Shown: in pieces, positions 63,991 to 64,000 of the stretch
Numbering within the stretch: the stretch's first letter is position 1
Layout of the letters: every line of letters starts with the position of its first letter
Source: Volutella citrinella
Taxonomy: Eukaryota; Ascomycota; Sordariomycetes; Hypocreales; Nectriaceae
Assembly (NCBI GenBank): GCA_034401135.1
Contig: JAWZSP010000010.1
Coordinates: 62,001 to 126,000 of the forward strand
Reading direction: 5' to 3'
Length of the DNA stretch: 64,000 bases
The notes under the pieces: model-generated
Told to the model about the DNA's origin: nothing
What the model saw: only the letters and a program-made list of their open reading frames with translations
Database searches by the model: none
Position numbers and translations under genes: made by a program

Positions 63991-64000
63991 CACTGACTCC

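Noticed and set aside
1..64000. tRNA, rRNA or telomere repeats
   Set aside because: No tRNA T-loop with matching acceptor stem, no rRNA stretch and no TTAGGG array was found by reading.

Overview
The window looks like gene-poor, transposon-rich DNA of a filamentous ascomycete. Supporting signs are short GT-AG introns of about 45-60 nt, fungal protein families (LaeA-like methyltransferase, DUF2235, Pth11/rhodopsin-like membrane protein, KN-homeodomain/C2H2 factor, OrsD-like proteins, Tad-type LINEs, a pogo-type transposon), and many relic genes stopped by CAG/CAA-to-TAG/TAA or CGA-to-TGA changes, as repeat-induced point mutation (RIP) or similar decay would leave. OrsD-like and RecQ-like helicase relics often lie in subtelomeres, but no telomere repeat is seen.

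1-7.8 kb holds decaying metabolic genes: a class I terpene cyclase, a hydantoinase-B/5-oxoprolinase, a two-exon membrane protein and an amino-acid permease. Among them lie LINE fragments and one copy of a dispersed repeat (repeat A). 7.85-16 kb holds two head-to-tail copies of one LINE (LINE-A) with (GT)n tails. The first copy is nearly intact and the second is internally deleted. 16-19 kb is an AT-rich island followed by the second copy of repeat A. 19.4-20.8 kb carries an intact two-exon PD-(D/E)XK nuclease-like gene. 20.8-23.4 kb is non-coding and purine-skewed, and 23.4-25.8 kb is a 5'-truncated LINE-A copy on the minus strand.

26-33 kb contains relics: a second PD-(D/E)XK copy, an F-box gene, and two pieces of a RecQ-type helicase. 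An intact F-box/ankyrin gene follows at 33.3 kb. At 34.5-37.6 kb lies an OrsD-like gene with a conserved 51-bp upstream block. A second LINE family (LINE-B) and a homeodomain/zinc-finger pseudogene fill 38-42.7 kb.

43-52 kb contains an F-box pseudogene and two genes, an LaeA-like methyltransferase and a DUF2235 hydrolase, each cut in two. The 5' and 3' halves are swapped between 45.44 and 51.11 kb exactly as a 5.66-kb inversion would do. An intact secreted cysteine-rich protein lies inside the inverted segment. 52.6-56.6 kb has a rhodopsin-like relic, a second OrsD-like gene with the same 51-bp block, and a pogo-type transposon inserted into that gene. The last 7 kb has a probable solo LTR, unrecognised genes, a perfect 24-bp palindrome and a third OrsD-like relic.

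Only the PD-(D/E)XK gene, the F-box/ankyrin gene and the cysteine-rich secreted protein look intact among recognisable host-type genes. LINE-A copy 1 is the best-preserved mobile element.
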